Assembly: GCF_019312595.1 (NCBI RefSeq)
Contig: NZ_JAHWDQ010000001.1
Span: 1,054,001 to 1,118,000 of the forward strand
From: Zhongshania aquimaris
GTDB lineage: Bacteria; Pseudomonadota; Gammaproteobacteria; Pseudomonadales; Spongiibacteraceae
Reading direction: 5' to 3'
DNA: 64,000 nt
Shown here: positions 29,610-39,651 of the stretch, piece by piece
How the letters are laid out: every line of letters begins with the position of its first letter
Position numbering within the stretch: position 1 is the stretch's first letter
Translations under genes and position numbers: made by a program
The notes under the pieces: generated by a model
Seen by the model: the letters and a program-made list of their open reading frames with translations, nothing else
What the model was told of the DNA's origin: nothing
The model's database searches: none

Positions 29610-32090
29610 TTATTGCTCCCTCATCACCGGCTTGCGAATAAGCTGCTGCATGCTTTGCTGCACGTCTGGCCCCAACAAGGCCACCCAGCGCTGTGAAAAT
29701 GCCTCTAAACGCTTATCTACGCGCAAAAATTCGCCGGCTTCTTGTTCATCGGCCAATAGCAGTCCCTGCTGAATAAGGGTGTCGATATAGCCGCGAAACA
29801 GGTTCTTATCGAAATACTCTGGCGCCTCACGGCCACTTAAAATCGCCAAGCGCTGCGCCATTTCAATGGTGTTCTGCTCTACATCATCGCGCAGTGCCGC
29901 GACTGCAGAAATATCTTGTACCAGCAGCAAGCTGGTAATGGTGTAGCGCTCAAACGTCTCGCGTAAAATCCGGCCCAAGCCGGTTAACACTGCATAGCCT
30001 TCAGTGCCAACGCTAGCGCGACTGAGGTCGCCGGAGTCACCGTGTCGCGACAGCAAATTAAGCGCGACCAAGTTGTTAATTTGCTCTTTGACCGCCCCTG
30101 CGCAATCCGCAATTTTAGTGCGTAAAAACAACTCATTTTTTACAAAGGGGTACAACAGTACGCAGCCCTCTATCAACTCCGCCTCGTTAACGGTTTGACT
30201 GTGGCGGAAAAACCGCGCGATTAAGCTTGGCAGTGCCAAGACATGCATGACCGAATTCCGGTAATACGTCAGCATCACCGCCTCTTTGCCCGTGGCGGTA
30301 ATAATCGGCCCCCAGGGATGATCAATTCTTGAAAGACCGGCTGTGCGCGCTGCCTGCTCCAGGATTTCCTGTGCCGTCCCCTCTGGCAAGCTGACGTCAG
30401 GGCTGTATGGCAGGCGCCGTAATATCGCAATAAAGTGATCTATCTGCAGCAGCAGTTCATCTTCCGCCATGGCGCGCTGGGGGCTCGACAGCAAAATCAT
30501 TGCGACCAAGCCGATGGGATTAACCACCGCCGCCGCGTTGATGCGCTCCATATTTTCTTGGGCGATGTAATCTATCACCGCCGGCACAAAAGACAGGTCG
30601 CCAGCTTGACTGCGTTTACGCCAGTTGGGCTCAATATGGCTAAAGCATTCATCCAAGCTCAAAGGCTGACCGAATGCGACATGGGGACTGCCGTAAGACG
30701 ATTTAAAAATCTTGCGCGCCTTTAACAGCCCACCCGCTGACTCACCTTTTTTGGCGGCGCCGCGCAACTCTTTTACATAGGATGCACTCTCTACCAATTT
30801 GTCGTAGCAAACGTATATCGGCACCAAGGCAACGTTGCGCCCAGGCTGATGAACAAAGCTCTCAACCGTCATCTTCAGCATGCCTTTTTTCGGTGGCAGC
30901 AAACGACCGGTGCGGCTTCGACCACCCTCGGGGAAAAATTCAACAGGATAGCCCCGGCCCAGCAACACATCTAAATAGGATTTAAAAATCGCTGTATATA
31001 ATTTTTGTCCGCCAAAACTGCGGCGTATATAAAACGCGCCGCCACGGCGCAATAAGCCGCCCACTGGCCAGAAATTGAGATTCACCCCCGCGGCAATATG
31101 TGGCGGCACAAGACCTTGAACATAAAGGGTGTACGAAATTAGCAAATAATCAAAATGACTGCGATGCGAAGGCATGTATATTAACTGACGGCTATTTGCA
31201 GCCTCACGCAGGCGATCAATATGGTGAATTTTTAAGCCAGAAAATATCTTTCGAAACGCCCAAGTCAAGATCAGCTCCAGAGCGCGAATCATTCGACCAT
31301 CAAAATTAGCGGCAACCTCTTCAGCCATTTTACGAGCCTGCTTTTTCACCAACTCAGGCTTGCCTATCGACGCTTTTTGTTCTTCTAAAATCGCATCGCG
31401 CACAGCCTGCCGACGCAAGACCACATCAATAATCTGCTGACGTGACGACAAGCTGGGGCCAAGGCTCGCTGTTTTGCGACGGGAATAGTAAAACGACAAT
31501 AGCCGCGCCATGACCGCGGCGGCCTCTACGGGATCCGGTTTGCGAGAAACAAAGGTGCTGAATCGCACCGGTTGCGCGATATGAATAAGCACATTTCGGC
31601 GTTGAACCAAAATAACCATGAGCTTGCGGAAGGCACCTGCGCGCTCACCGTCACCCAAAAGCAATTTAAAAAACGAAGTTTCACTGCCGGGATCTCGGCC
31701 CCAAAACACCGATACCGGCACAATTTGCAGAGGGTAATCGCCATCCGCCGCCTGCTCAATCAAGGCAGCCATGGTATCGCCGCCACGAGCACCACCGCGC
31801 TGACCGCTCAGCACCGGCAAATACAAACACGCCGCGCTCTCACTATCAGGCAATTTACCTGGACTGGCTCGCAACTGAGGTAGCTTGTTCGCCTTGAAAA
31901 CCCGCTCCAATAAAAACCGATCCGTCCAGCTATGTTGATGCAACACATAACAAACTGGTTTGCCGTCTAACTCGGTAGGCAATGACTCGTCGAATTGCAC
32001 CAGCTTCGGCTTAATACCCGCAAGAAATGGTGCAGACAGCATCCGACACAAGACAAAAAAGAGACGTGTAAACCAAGGCATAATGCACAT
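29610..32090 (-). CDS. plsB: Glycerol-3-phosphate acyltransferase PlsB
   Basis: PlsB makes lysophosphatidate, the first step of phospholipid synthesis, at the inner membrane. The 826-residue length is typical. The acyltransferase block has SHRSHFDYLLISY (HxxxxD, about 310), FFPEGGRSRTGRLLPPKKG and VPIYVCYD. Two ATGs are possible: 32090 and 32081, separated by three codons. AGGA lies about 4 nt before the first and 13 nt before the second, so neither spacing is ideal. It is divergent from selO. Confidence 0.95.
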   Translation of the reverse strand: MCIMPWFTRLFFVLCRMLSAPFLAGIKPKLVQFDESLPTELDGKPVCYVLHQHSWTDRFLLERVFKANKLPQLRASPGKLPDSESAACLYLPVLSGQRGGARGGDTMAALIEQAADGDYPLQIVPVSVFWGRDPGSETSFFKLLLGDGERAGAFRKLMVILVQRRNVLIHIAQPVRFSTFVSRKPDPVEAAAVMARLLSFYYSRRKTASLGPSLSSRQQIIDVVLRRQAVRDAILEEQKASIGKPELVKKQARKMAEEVAANFDGRMIRALELILTWAFRKIFSGLKIHHIDRLREAANSRQLIYMPSHRSHFDYLLISYTLYVQGLVPPHIAAGVNLNFWPVGGLLRRGGAFYIRRSFGGQKLYTAIFKSYLDVLLGRGYPVEFFPEGGRSRTGRLLPPKKGMLKMTVESFVHQPGRNVALVPIYVCYDKLVESASYVKELRGAAKKGESAGGLLKARKIFKSSYGSPHVAFGQPLSLDECFSHIEPNWRKRSQAGDLSFVPAVIDYIAQENMERINAAAVVNPIGLVAMILLSSPQRAMAEDELLLQIDHFIAILRRLPYSPDVSLPEGTAQEILEQAARTAGLSRIDHPWGPIITATGKEAVMLTYYRNSVMHVLALPSLIARFFRHSQTVNEAELIEGCVLLYPFVKNELFLRTKIADCAGAVKEQINNLVALNLLSRHGDSGDLSRASVGTEGYAVLTGLGRILRETFERYTITSLLLVQDISAVAALRDDVEQNTIEMAQRLAILSGREAPEYFDKNLFRGYIDTLIQQGLLLADEQEAGEFLRVDKRLEAFSQRWVALLGPDVQQSMQQLIRKPVMREQ

Positions 32091-32357
32091 ATTCCTATTA
32101 AACGGCGCCGCTTATCCAGATTCATCATCCGGTGAGAATTTGATTATAAAAATGAACGACTGGCCGCGATTTTACTTGGTCTATGGCGTCACGTCGCGGT
32201 TTTCAGCGCAGAACCCTTGGCTGAAATATAGAAAACCCAATAATTTATGTGCTCGGCGCCATTTGATATCCCGCAAACACAAGCCGCCAACGATTGATGT
32301 ACAATCTGCCAAACAGCAGATATCTCAACTGTCTTACCGTTTAATGCAGGCTCAGTC

Positions 32358-33857
32358 ATGACTTCCGCCAAAAGCCCAATTTTCGACAATAGCTACGCAA
32401 AACAAGCCGAGCGCTTCTTCAGTCCCCAAGCACCCTCCACCGTGCCCGCGCCAGCGCTAATTCGCATTAACACCGCCCTGGCTGCTGAGTTAGGTATCGA
32501 CCCACAATGGCTGGCCTCACCAGAGGGCATTGCCACAATGGCCGGCAATCACATTCCAGACGGTGCTGAGCCGATCGCCACCGTGTATGCCGGCCATCAA
32601 TTTGGTGGCTGGAATCCGCAGCTAGGAGATGGTCGGGCAGTGTTACTCGGCGAGTTAATCGGCAAAAACGGCACCCGCTACGACTGGCAGTTAAAAGGCT
32701 CTGGACGCACACCCTACTCCCGCGGTGGCGATGGTAAATCACCAATAGGACCGGTACTGCGCGAGTATATTCTCTGTGAGGCAATGGCGGCATTGAAGGT
32801 ACCGACCACCCGCGCCCTTGGCGCCGTCAGCAGCGGCGAGATGGTCTTTCGCGATCAAGCATTGCCCGGCGCGGTGTTCAGTCGCGTCGCCCAAAGCCAT
32901 ATTCGCGTCGGCACCATGCAGTTTTTTGCATCGCGACGCGACACCGAGGCCCTGCAAGAATTAAGCGATTATTTAATACAGCGCCACTTCCCTGACGCTG
33001 CGCAAGCGAGCAATCCCGTCGTGGCAATGCTCGATGAGATCATTGCACGCCAAGCTGCGCTGATCGCCAAATGGCAGTCCATCGGCTTTATTCACGGCGT
33101 GATGAACACCGACAATATGCTGCTCTGCGGCGAGACCATTGACTACGGCCCCTGCGCCTTTATGGACAGCTACGATCCCGCAACCGTGTTCAGTTCCATC
33201 GATCACAACGGCCGCTATGCCTACGGCAATCAACCCGGCATTGCCCACTGGAATTTGGCTCAGCTCGCCCAAGCGCTATTAGCGATCTTAGATAACAGCC
33301 CAGACGCCAACGAAGACAGCGCCGTCGCACTGGCCCAACACGCGCTCGACGCCTTTCCAGAATTATTCCTCAAAGCCTATCAAGATATTATTAAAGATAA
33401 GCTCGGTCTTAGTCGCTTTACCGAGCAAGACGACACCCTATATCAAGATCTACTCAAACTCATGGAAGCCGAGAAAGCAGACTTCACTCTGTGTTTTCGC
33501 CGCTTAGCAGAGCTGGCCGACGAAGGCGCCTGTATCAATAACAGTGTTCGCGAACTCTTTGAATTTAACGACAGCTTTACCCCGTGGCTGCAGCAATGGC
33601 GTCAGCGCTTAACTGAAGACACCCAGACAGCAGCCGAGCGCCAAGCGCACATGTTTAAGGCCAACCCGGTTTTCATTCCGCGCAATCACCTTGTCCAGGA
33701 AGCGATCACCGCCGCCGAACGCAATAATGACCTTAGCGTGTTTAATCAGCTGGTAGACGTTTTGAAAACCCCTCATACTTTCGACCCAGCAAAACAGCGC
33801 TATGCGCTACCGGCAAAACCAAACGAGCGGGTTTTACAAACTTTTTGTGGCACCTAA
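32358..33857 (+). CDS. selO: Protein adenylyltransferase SelO (UPF0061/YdiU)
   Basis: SelO is a pseudokinase-fold enzyme that transfers AMP to protein hydroxyls, linked in E. coli to oxidative stress. The 499-residue product shows YAGHQFGGWNPQLGDGRA, WQLKGSGRTPYSRGGDGKS with nucleotide-binding lysine and arginines, GVMNTDNM and IDYGPCAFMDSYDP with the metal-binding residues. It ends in ...FCGT, with a cysteine near the C-terminus in the region where many eukaryotic SelO proteins carry selenocysteine. It has no operon partner except possibly the DUF3010 gene 65 nt later. Confidence 0.94.
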   Translation: MTSAKSPIFDNSYAKQAERFFSPQAPSTVPAPALIRINTALAAELGIDPQWLASPEGIATMAGNHIPDGAEPIATVYAGHQFGGWNPQLGDGRAVLLGELIGKNGTRYDWQLKGSGRTPYSRGGDGKSPIGPVLREYILCEAMAALKVPTTRALGAVSSGEMVFRDQALPGAVFSRVAQSHIRVGTMQFFASRRDTEALQELSDYLIQRHFPDAAQASNPVVAMLDEIIARQAALIAKWQSIGFIHGVMNTDNMLLCGETIDYGPCAFMDSYDPATVFSSIDHNGRYAYGNQPGIAHWNLAQLAQALLAILDNSPDANEDSAVALAQHALDAFPELFLKAYQDIIKDKLGLSRFTEQDDTLYQDLLKLMEAEKADFTLCFRRLAELADEGACINNSVRELFEFNDSFTPWLQQWRQRLTEDTQTAAERQAHMFKANPVFIPRNHLVQEAITAAERNNDLSVFNQLVDVLKTPHTFDPAKQRYALPAKPNERVLQTFCGT

Positions 33858-33922
33858 AAATGCGACGCAATCAAACTGCCAAATCAACAGCCAAGATCGA
33901 CAATTAAATTCAAGGAATCACA

Positions 33923-34351
33923 ATGAGAATTTGCGGCGTGGAACTCACCGGCAACGATGCCGTCGTCTGCTTGCTTAATTTAGAAAATCAGCAATTTAAT
34001 ATTCCAGACTGCCGGGCGCGAAAAATCAGCTTACCCAAAGAACACAGCAGAGAAGATTTAAAACAATTCCAAGCTGCCTTTACACAATTAATGCGCGACT
34101 ACAAAGTCGATAAAATTGCTATCAAAGGGCGCTTACCCAAGGGCAAGTTTGCCGGAGGTGCAGTCAGTTTTAAATTAGAGGCGGCGATTCAACTCATCGC
34201 TGACATCGACGTTGTGGTGCTGACCTCATCGCAAGCCAAAGCCGCGCTTGCAGACAATCCGCTACAGATTCCCTTTGCAGATACGGAGCTAAAAGGCTTC
34301 CAAGAAGCCGCATTCATTACGGCTTACGTGGCACACCAAAACATCACTTAA
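33923..34351 (+). CDS. DUF3010 family protein
   Basis: This 142-residue protein begins MRICGVELTGNDAVVCLLNL and matches the DUF3010 family found in marine gammaproteobacteria. It has no signal peptide or membrane segment. The N-terminal strand pattern resembles an RNase H-like start, but no catalytic residues can be assigned. AAGGAATCACA precedes ATG 33923. The stop region overlaps the convergent TetR gene by 4 nt. Function unknown. Confidence 0.78.
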   Translation: MRICGVELTGNDAVVCLLNLENQQFNIPDCRARKISLPKEHSREDLKQFQAAFTQLMRDYKVDKIAIKGRLPKGKFAGGAVSFKLEAAIQLIADIDVVVLTSSQAKAALADNPLQIPFADTELKGFQEAAFITAYVAHQNIT

Positions 34352-34941
34352 GCGGTTCTTTCGTTCTTAGACTCATTAAGCTGCAGCCGCAGTGCAGCAA
34401 TTAATAATTCCAGGCTACACTCTATTTGCAGCCTGGAATTTTGCACTTTTACCCCATCGACATTTTTAGTCGCATGCTTTTCAATCCGCAGCGAAACCTG
34501 CAAACACGCCGCACCGATCACCGATTGAATGACCGCAAAATATGCATCCGTTGCCTGGCCAGCACTAAACCCGGCACGCCTTAATTTCGCAATAAATTGA
34601 TCGGTTACCATCGCCGCTTGCTCACCGGGCCGCAAGGCACCCAGCAAAGGCACCCAATCTATTTCATCACTTAATGCCATAAACATGCGTTTAGCACACT
34701 CAACAAGCCACTGATCCCAGTTCATATCTGCATCAGGCAGCACATTTGCTCGGCCAATAAAATCATCCAGCGCACTACTCAGCAACGCCTCTTTATTGGG
34801 AAAATGTTTATACATCGCCATCGCGCTGACACCCAACTTAGCGGCAACGTTGCGCATCGATACCTTATCGAAGCCCTCTTCGCTTATTAGCGCTAGCGCG
34901 GCATCAATATAGGATTGTTTATTCAGGGCAGTTTTAGCCAT
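34348..34941 (-). CDS. TetR-family regulator of the P450 gene
   Basis: This 197-residue repressor-type protein has the TetR helix-turn-helix at about 8-55 (YIDAALALISEEGFDKVSMR, then AAKLGVSAMAMYKHFPNKEAL) and a divergent C-terminal ligand domain. It lies 29 nt downstream of the P450 gene on the same strand, so they are probably co-transcribed. The perfect 25-bp palindrome upstream of the P450 gene is its likely operator. The ligand is unknown; the P450 substrate or product is a reasonable guess. Confidence 0.85.
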   Translation of the reverse strand: MAKTALNKQSYIDAALALISEEGFDKVSMRNVAAKLGVSAMAMYKHFPNKEALLSSALDDFIGRANVLPDADMNWDQWLVECAKRMFMALSDEIDWVPLLGALRPGEQAAMVTDQFIAKLRRAGFSAGQATDAYFAVIQSVIGAACLQVSLRIEKHATKNVDGVKVQNSRLQIECSLELLIAALRLQLNESKNERTA

Positions 34942-34970
34942 TGCTAGTATTCATTCCCAATTTAAAGAAT

Positions 34971-36389
34971 TTACGCCGCACAGTGCTGAGAAGCGCTGCT
35001 GATGACATCAAAGCGGACCGGTAATTTTTGTAAGGTATGCGCAAACATCGACGCAATAAACGGCGCATCGCCCACGATTTGGAGGTTTTCTGTACGTAAT
35101 AAAAATTCGCGTAACACAATCCTAATTTCACTCCTCGCCAGCTCCCGCCCTATACAGGCGTGAATACCGTGACCAAAGGTAAGATGTTTTTTACCATTGG
35201 GGCGATTCAAATCGATCGCGTCGGGATTTTCAAACATCGTCGCATCGCGGTTCGCCGCCGCCCACATCAAAAATATTCGGCTACCCGCTGGCAGCGATAC
35301 GCCGTGTAATTCAGTGTCTGTCTTGGTCCAGCGAAAATGCCCTTGAAATGCGGCTTCAAGTCGAAAAACTTCCTCAATAAAATTATCGAGCTTAGTCATA
35401 TCCGCCCTGATTTCGGCTTGAATATCTGGGTTTTCAATTAACAGCTTCAAGGCATTGCCCATGCTCGTCGCCGACGAATCGCTGCCCGCCACCAATAACT
35501 GAAACAAGCTGCTCACCGCCTGCTGATCAGTCATCGGGTTATCTGGGTCCAATACCGCATTCACAAAAACACCACAGAGATCATCACGCGGATGCTTTTT
35601 AGCTATCGCCAATTGCTGCCAGCAGTAGCGGATAAACGCCAATATTTCGGCGCGACTTTTTGCCAGCTCTAAAGAGCTTGAGACACCACTTTGGGTAGAG
35701 ATGGTGTGCATACACCAGTACTTAATTTTCTGATAATCCTCGGCGGGAAAACCCAGCAATTTAATAATTACTTTCATCGGCAGGCTCCAGCCGACTTGCT
35801 GCATAAACTCTACTTCACCGCTGTCGATGAACTCATCCATCATCGAGCGGCATAAATCGCCTATCTCACCTTCCAAGCTTTTCACAAAGCGCGAATTCAG
35901 GCCTTTATGACCGACCTTGCGATCATTGCTGTGCTGGGGCTGATCTGCCACAGCTAAAACATCGCATGGCGTAAGGCCCATTTCAGCCAACTTATCCTGC
36001 TTTCGGCCCTCCTCAACAATACTTTGATGGGGCTTTAAACCGACGATGGCACCTTGATGAGTTGAGGAAAACAGCTCTGTATCACGACACACCGCCGTAA
36101 TATCTTCATAGCGCGACAAACAGTAAATGCCATTCTGCAAACGGTAAACCGGATACTGTTCACGCAACATCGCGTAGAAGCGGTAGGGATTTTGAAAGCA
36201 GGCATTCTCCAGCGGTCTGAAGTCCTCCGGCGTTTTTGGATGTTCAGGAATAGGCTTATCAGTCAAAGATTCGGTGACATTCGTCGCAGCGGCGCTAGCT
36301 CGTTTCTTACGCCAGTGCACAAACCGCAGCAGTCCTTCAACACTAAAAGACAGCAAAAGCCGGCGACCGTGAAAGAGAAAATTCGGCAT
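34971..36389 (-). CDS. Cytochrome P450
   Basis: All P450 landmarks are intact: I-helix AGSDSS at 301-306, ExxR as E340-V-F-R343, and the heme loop FGHGIHACIG with axial Cys412. It is soluble in type but has an N-terminal extension of about 55 residues, with a hydrophobic and basic stretch (MPNFLFHGRRLLLSFSVEG), making it longer (472 aa) than the usual ~400-aa bacterial enzyme. No ferredoxin or reductase gene is adjacent, so its redox partners lie elsewhere. The substrate cannot be named; the steroid genes 15 kb away make a sterol or terpenoid plausible but unproven. Confidence 0.9.
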   Translation of the reverse strand: MPNFLFHGRRLLLSFSVEGLLRFVHWRKKRASAAATNVTESLTDKPIPEHPKTPEDFRPLENACFQNPYRFYAMLREQYPVYRLQNGIYCLSRYEDITAVCRDTELFSSTHQGAIVGLKPHQSIVEEGRKQDKLAEMGLTPCDVLAVADQPQHSNDRKVGHKGLNSRFVKSLEGEIGDLCRSMMDEFIDSGEVEFMQQVGWSLPMKVIIKLLGFPAEDYQKIKYWCMHTISTQSGVSSSLELAKSRAEILAFIRYCWQQLAIAKKHPRDDLCGVFVNAVLDPDNPMTDQQAVSSLFQLLVAGSDSSATSMGNALKLLIENPDIQAEIRADMTKLDNFIEEVFRLEAAFQGHFRWTKTDTELHGVSLPAGSRIFLMWAAANRDATMFENPDAIDLNRPNGKKHLTFGHGIHACIGRELARSEIRIVLREFLLRTENLQIVGDAPFIASMFAHTLQKLPVRFDVISSASQHCAA

Positions 36390-36430
36390 TTTGATATGCT
36401 CATCATTATTGAAGCATCGATGCTAGCACG

Positions 36431-36455
36431 ACAAGGTTTACAGTGTAAACCTTGT
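36431..36455. promoter_or_regulatory. Perfect 25-bp palindrome, likely TetR operator for the P450 operon
   Basis: ACAAGGTTTACA, a central G, then TGTAAACCTTGT: 12-bp arms with no mismatch, 41 nt upstream of the P450 ATG. Size and symmetry fit a TetR-family operator, and the TetR gene is in the same transcription unit. There is no T tract, so it is not a terminator. Confidence 0.72.
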
Positions 36456-36610
36456 GTTGAGTCCGCACGCAATCGTGCGCAAATCAGATATGAAAAGAAG
36501 TAAATTGGATGTCAGCGCTTACTGCATAGCCGCTAGCCAGCTACATACAGCGCATCAGGAAAGGCAAACACTTTTGTTAATGGAATAAGTCTTCAAAAAC
36601 GCCAATCACA

Positions 36611-38161
36611 CTACAGTTCTTCAATATGATCTAGACACCATTGCGCGCGATCAAGAATGGCCTGCTTATTGTCGGCCGCCATTTTATCCCAGTTTTTATA
36701 GATCATACCTTGGCGTGGATTGGCAGCAAATCGATAACGGTGACGATGCATAAATCCCCAGTACAAACTATTTAGAGGACAGGCTTTGTCGCCAATTTTA
36801 TCCTTCACTCGATATTCGCAATCACCACAATAATCGCTCATTTTGCGGATATAATTGCCACCCGCCGCATAGGCTTTGGTGCCCACCAAGCCGCCGTCCG
36901 CGTACTGACTCATGCCCCTCGTATTTGGCATCTCCACCCACTCCAGCGCATCTACATAAATTCCTAGATACCACTGGTCGACCGCCGCTGGATCAATACC
37001 ACTTAACAGGCAGAAATTACCAGTGACCATCAAACGCTGAATGTGATGGGCGTAGGCATAGTCCAGCGACTGCCCGATGGCCTGGGATAAACACCGCATC
37101 TTGGTTTTGCCAGTCCAAAAGTACGAGGGCAATTCACGCGAGGCGGCTAAGTTATTCAATTCGGCATAGCGCGGCATGTTTGCCCAATAAACACCGCGAA
37201 CAAACTCTCGCCACCCCAAAATCTGGCGTACAAAACCTTCCACCTGCGCCAAATCGATTACGCCATCACTAGTCTCAAATGCATACAAAGCGGCATCAAT
37301 AACCTGCATTGGATGCAAGATCTTCGCGTTGATCGCAAAAGACAGACGCGAGTGATACAAACTCCAGCCGGTGGCCCCCCCTGCGGTCATCGCATCTTGA
37401 AAGCGACCAAAATAGGGAAGTAAGTAACGACAAAAATAGTCTAATAACTCCTTAGCTTGCCGTCGACTCACCGGCCAAACAAGCTTAGTCTCAGGACGCC
37501 CAATATGTTTTACACCGTGGCGCTCGAGGCGGTGTAATATCGCACTGACGTCATTGGCAAACACCAAGGGCTCGGGCACGTCAGCAATGTCATCGACACT
37601 CAGACGATTGCGATTTTCACTATCAAAATTCCAACGACCGCCGCGCGGACTATCACCGTCCATTAGCACTTGATAACGTTGGCGCATACCTCGGTAAAAA
37701 TTTTCCATGCGACGATGCTTACCGGCGCTAAACTGCTGGGTTATTTCATCAAAGGGCAGCAAAAAATGCTCGCTATCGCACTCCTCAACTCTCACTTTTG
37801 GGAGAGACATCACCCGCAACTGGGTAAACAAACGATATTCATCTGCCCGCTGATATTCAAACACCGTCGCCTGACAAGTCACTAGCACAGATTGAATTAA
37901 CGAAGGCAAATCAGCGTAGGCGGCACTGTCGTCTAATGTGAGGTAATGAACACGATGTCCGGCCCGTTGCAATGCCTCAGCAAAGTTCGCCATGGCGGAA
38001 AAAAATGCGCAAATCTTTTGCACATGATGTACACAATAATCGACCTCTTGATGCAGCTCCGCAATCACATAAAGTACGTCATCATCAACGCGCTTAAACC
38101 AACTATGGCTAGCGTTTAACTGGTCACCCAGCACTAACCTAAGTGTCTTTGCGCTCCTCAA
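36611..38161 (-). CDS. FeS-BCP photolyase/cryptochrome (PhrB type)
   Basis: This 516-residue protein starts [16 protein letters not shown], the hallmark N-terminus of the iron-sulfur bacterial cryptochrome/photolyase group. Four cysteines at 357, 445, 448 and 461 have exactly the spacing (88, 3 and 13) of the [4Fe-4S] ligands in Agrobacterium PhrB (350, 438, 441, 454). This strongly supports a cluster-containing (6-4) photolyase. The flavin-binding region ([20 protein letters not shown] and the [14 protein letters not shown] block) is intact. Family members also bind a lumazine antenna. It is the last gene of a three-photolyase operon, overlapping the previous gene by 4 nt. Confidence 0.92.
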   Translation of the reverse strand: MRSAKTLRLVLGDQLNASHSWFKRVDDDVLYVIAELHQEVDYCVHHVQKICAFFSAMANFAEALQRAGHRVHYLTLDDSAAYADLPSLIQSVLVTCQATVFEYQRADEYRLFTQLRVMSLPKVRVEECDSEHFLLPFDEITQQFSAGKHRRMENFYRGMRQRYQVLMDGDSPRGGRWNFDSENRNRLSVDDIADVPEPLVFANDVSAILHRLERHGVKHIGRPETKLVWPVSRRQAKELLDYFCRYLLPYFGRFQDAMTAGGATGWSLYHSRLSFAINAKILHPMQVIDAALYAFETSDGVIDLAQVEGFVRQILGWREFVRGVYWANMPRYAELNNLAASRELPSYFWTGKTKMRCLSQAIGQSLDYAYAHHIQRLMVTGNFCLLSGIDPAAVDQWYLGIYVDALEWVEMPNTRGMSQYADGGLVGTKAYAAGGNYIRKMSDYCGDCEYRVKDKIGDKACPLNSLYWGFMHRHRYRFAANPRQGMIYKNWDKMAADNKQAILDRAQWCLDHIEEL

Positions 38162-39651
38162 AACCCGCTCCCTTTTCTGTGTTGAATCACGCTCTGGCTC
38201 GGCCTAACATGGCGAGCCAGTATTCTCCTCGCCTCATTTTGCACATCAGCTCGATCTCGCCACGACCACAAACGATCTCGTGCGGCACTGGCAGCCTCGG
38301 CTAAATCGATTATTGGCTGGGGATAATCCTGACCCGGTGCAAAGCCAATCATCTGCGCCTCCAAAGGTGGTATTGTCCACGGTTCGTGGATCAAATCTAC
38401 TGGTAATTCAGCTAACTCCGGCAGCCACTTACGGATGAATATTCCGTCAGTATCCTGCTCTTTCGATTGCTTAACTGGGTTATAAATTCGAATGGTATTG
38501 GCGCCGGTAATACCAGCCTGCATCTGAATTTGGGGGTAGTGGATACCTGGCTCAAAATCCAAAAACAAACGCGCCAAATGTGTAGCTGCAAACTGCCAGT
38601 TCAGATTAAGGTGATGACAAAGAAAACTCACCAACATCGCCCGCATACGAAAATTAATATAGCCCGTTGCATGCAGGCAACGCATACAAGCATCAACCAA
38701 AGGAAACCCGGTATTCCCTTCCTGCCACGCGCGCAGATGCTGCGCTGCCAAATCATCGTTCCTGTACGGCAGATTGGTGTAGGCGCGATTAACGGGCCGA
38801 AACTCCATCTCACATTCGCTTTCAAACTTTTGGATAAAATGGCAATGCCAATGCAAGCGAGACAAAAGTGCCGTCAATGAGCGCTGCCAACCGGGCGCAT
38901 TGCGATGGGCCAATAAGCGCTGATACATATCCCGTACACTGATATTTCCCCACGCCAAATAAGGCGACATACGAGAGCAGGCTTCGCGGCTTGTCGACGG
39001 ACTAGACAGTCGTCGATAGTATTCCCGTCCGCGGCCCGCCAAAAAGCTATCGAGAGTTCTGGCGGCCATCTCAGCGCCACCGCGTTGAAATAAATCACCG
39101 CCCTGGAGCCAGTCATCCGGTGGCAGAAATGATGCAACGGGGTAATCGTTAATCAGATTTGTAGTATCCAGGGCTGGATGAGTCAGCGGCATACCCATTT
39201 GTTTCTGCCAGTGACTGTCCCAACTAAGACGGTTTCGCGCGCCGCGCCGCACCCCGCCACTGGGTGATTGTAACCACGGTATTTCGCGTTTCTTGCACCA
39301 CGCCAGCACCTCACGGTCTCTGGCAAAAGTCTTCGCCAAGCCAACTTCTTGATGACTAAATAGGCTGTGAATACCTAGCTCACCATCAATGCTTTGCAAC
39401 ACAGACAGTGCATCACCGTGAAATATAAATACGCGGGTATTAAAGGGCCGCAAGGCTACGTTTAGTGATTGCAAAGACTGCCATACAAAGCGCCAATGAC
39501 GTCTATCATAATGGGGGTCTTGCAGCAGTATCGGCTCGAAGATATAGCACACCATGACGCGCCGACCACTTGCACAGGCGGCAGCGAGGGCATCATGATC
39601 ACGGAGGCGCAAGTCACGCTTCAACCAAACTAGGGCTAGCAAATCCGTCAT
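38158..39651 (-). CDS. Photolyase/cryptochrome-family protein, class I-like with altered FAD-domain loop
   Basis: The 497-residue protein has the N-terminal antenna-type Rossmann domain ([19 protein letters not shown]) and the helical FAD-binding domain ([20 protein letters not shown], then [50 protein letters not shown]). Where canonical class I photolyases have N-x-GGWQW, this one has [21 protein letters not shown], a variant I associate with a less-studied photolyase subgroup. Repair of CPDs, of (6-4) lesions, or a signalling role cannot be separated by sequence alone. It overlaps both neighbours by 4 nt. Confidence 0.85.
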   Translation of the reverse strand: MTDLLALVWLKRDLRLRDHDALAAACASGRRVMVCYIFEPILLQDPHYDRRHWRFVWQSLQSLNVALRPFNTRVFIFHGDALSVLQSIDGELGIHSLFSHQEVGLAKTFARDREVLAWCKKREIPWLQSPSGGVRRGARNRLSWDSHWQKQMGMPLTHPALDTTNLINDYPVASFLPPDDWLQGGDLFQRGGAEMAARTLDSFLAGRGREYYRRLSSPSTSREACSRMSPYLAWGNISVRDMYQRLLAHRNAPGWQRSLTALLSRLHWHCHFIQKFESECEMEFRPVNRAYTNLPYRNDDLAAQHLRAWQEGNTGFPLVDACMRCLHATGYINFRMRAMLVSFLCHHLNLNWQFAATHLARLFLDFEPGIHYPQIQMQAGITGANTIRIYNPVKQSKEQDTDGIFIRKWLPELAELPVDLIHEPWTIPPLEAQMIGFAPGQDYPQPIIDLAEAASAARDRLWSWRDRADVQNEARRILARHVRPSQSVIQHRKGSGF

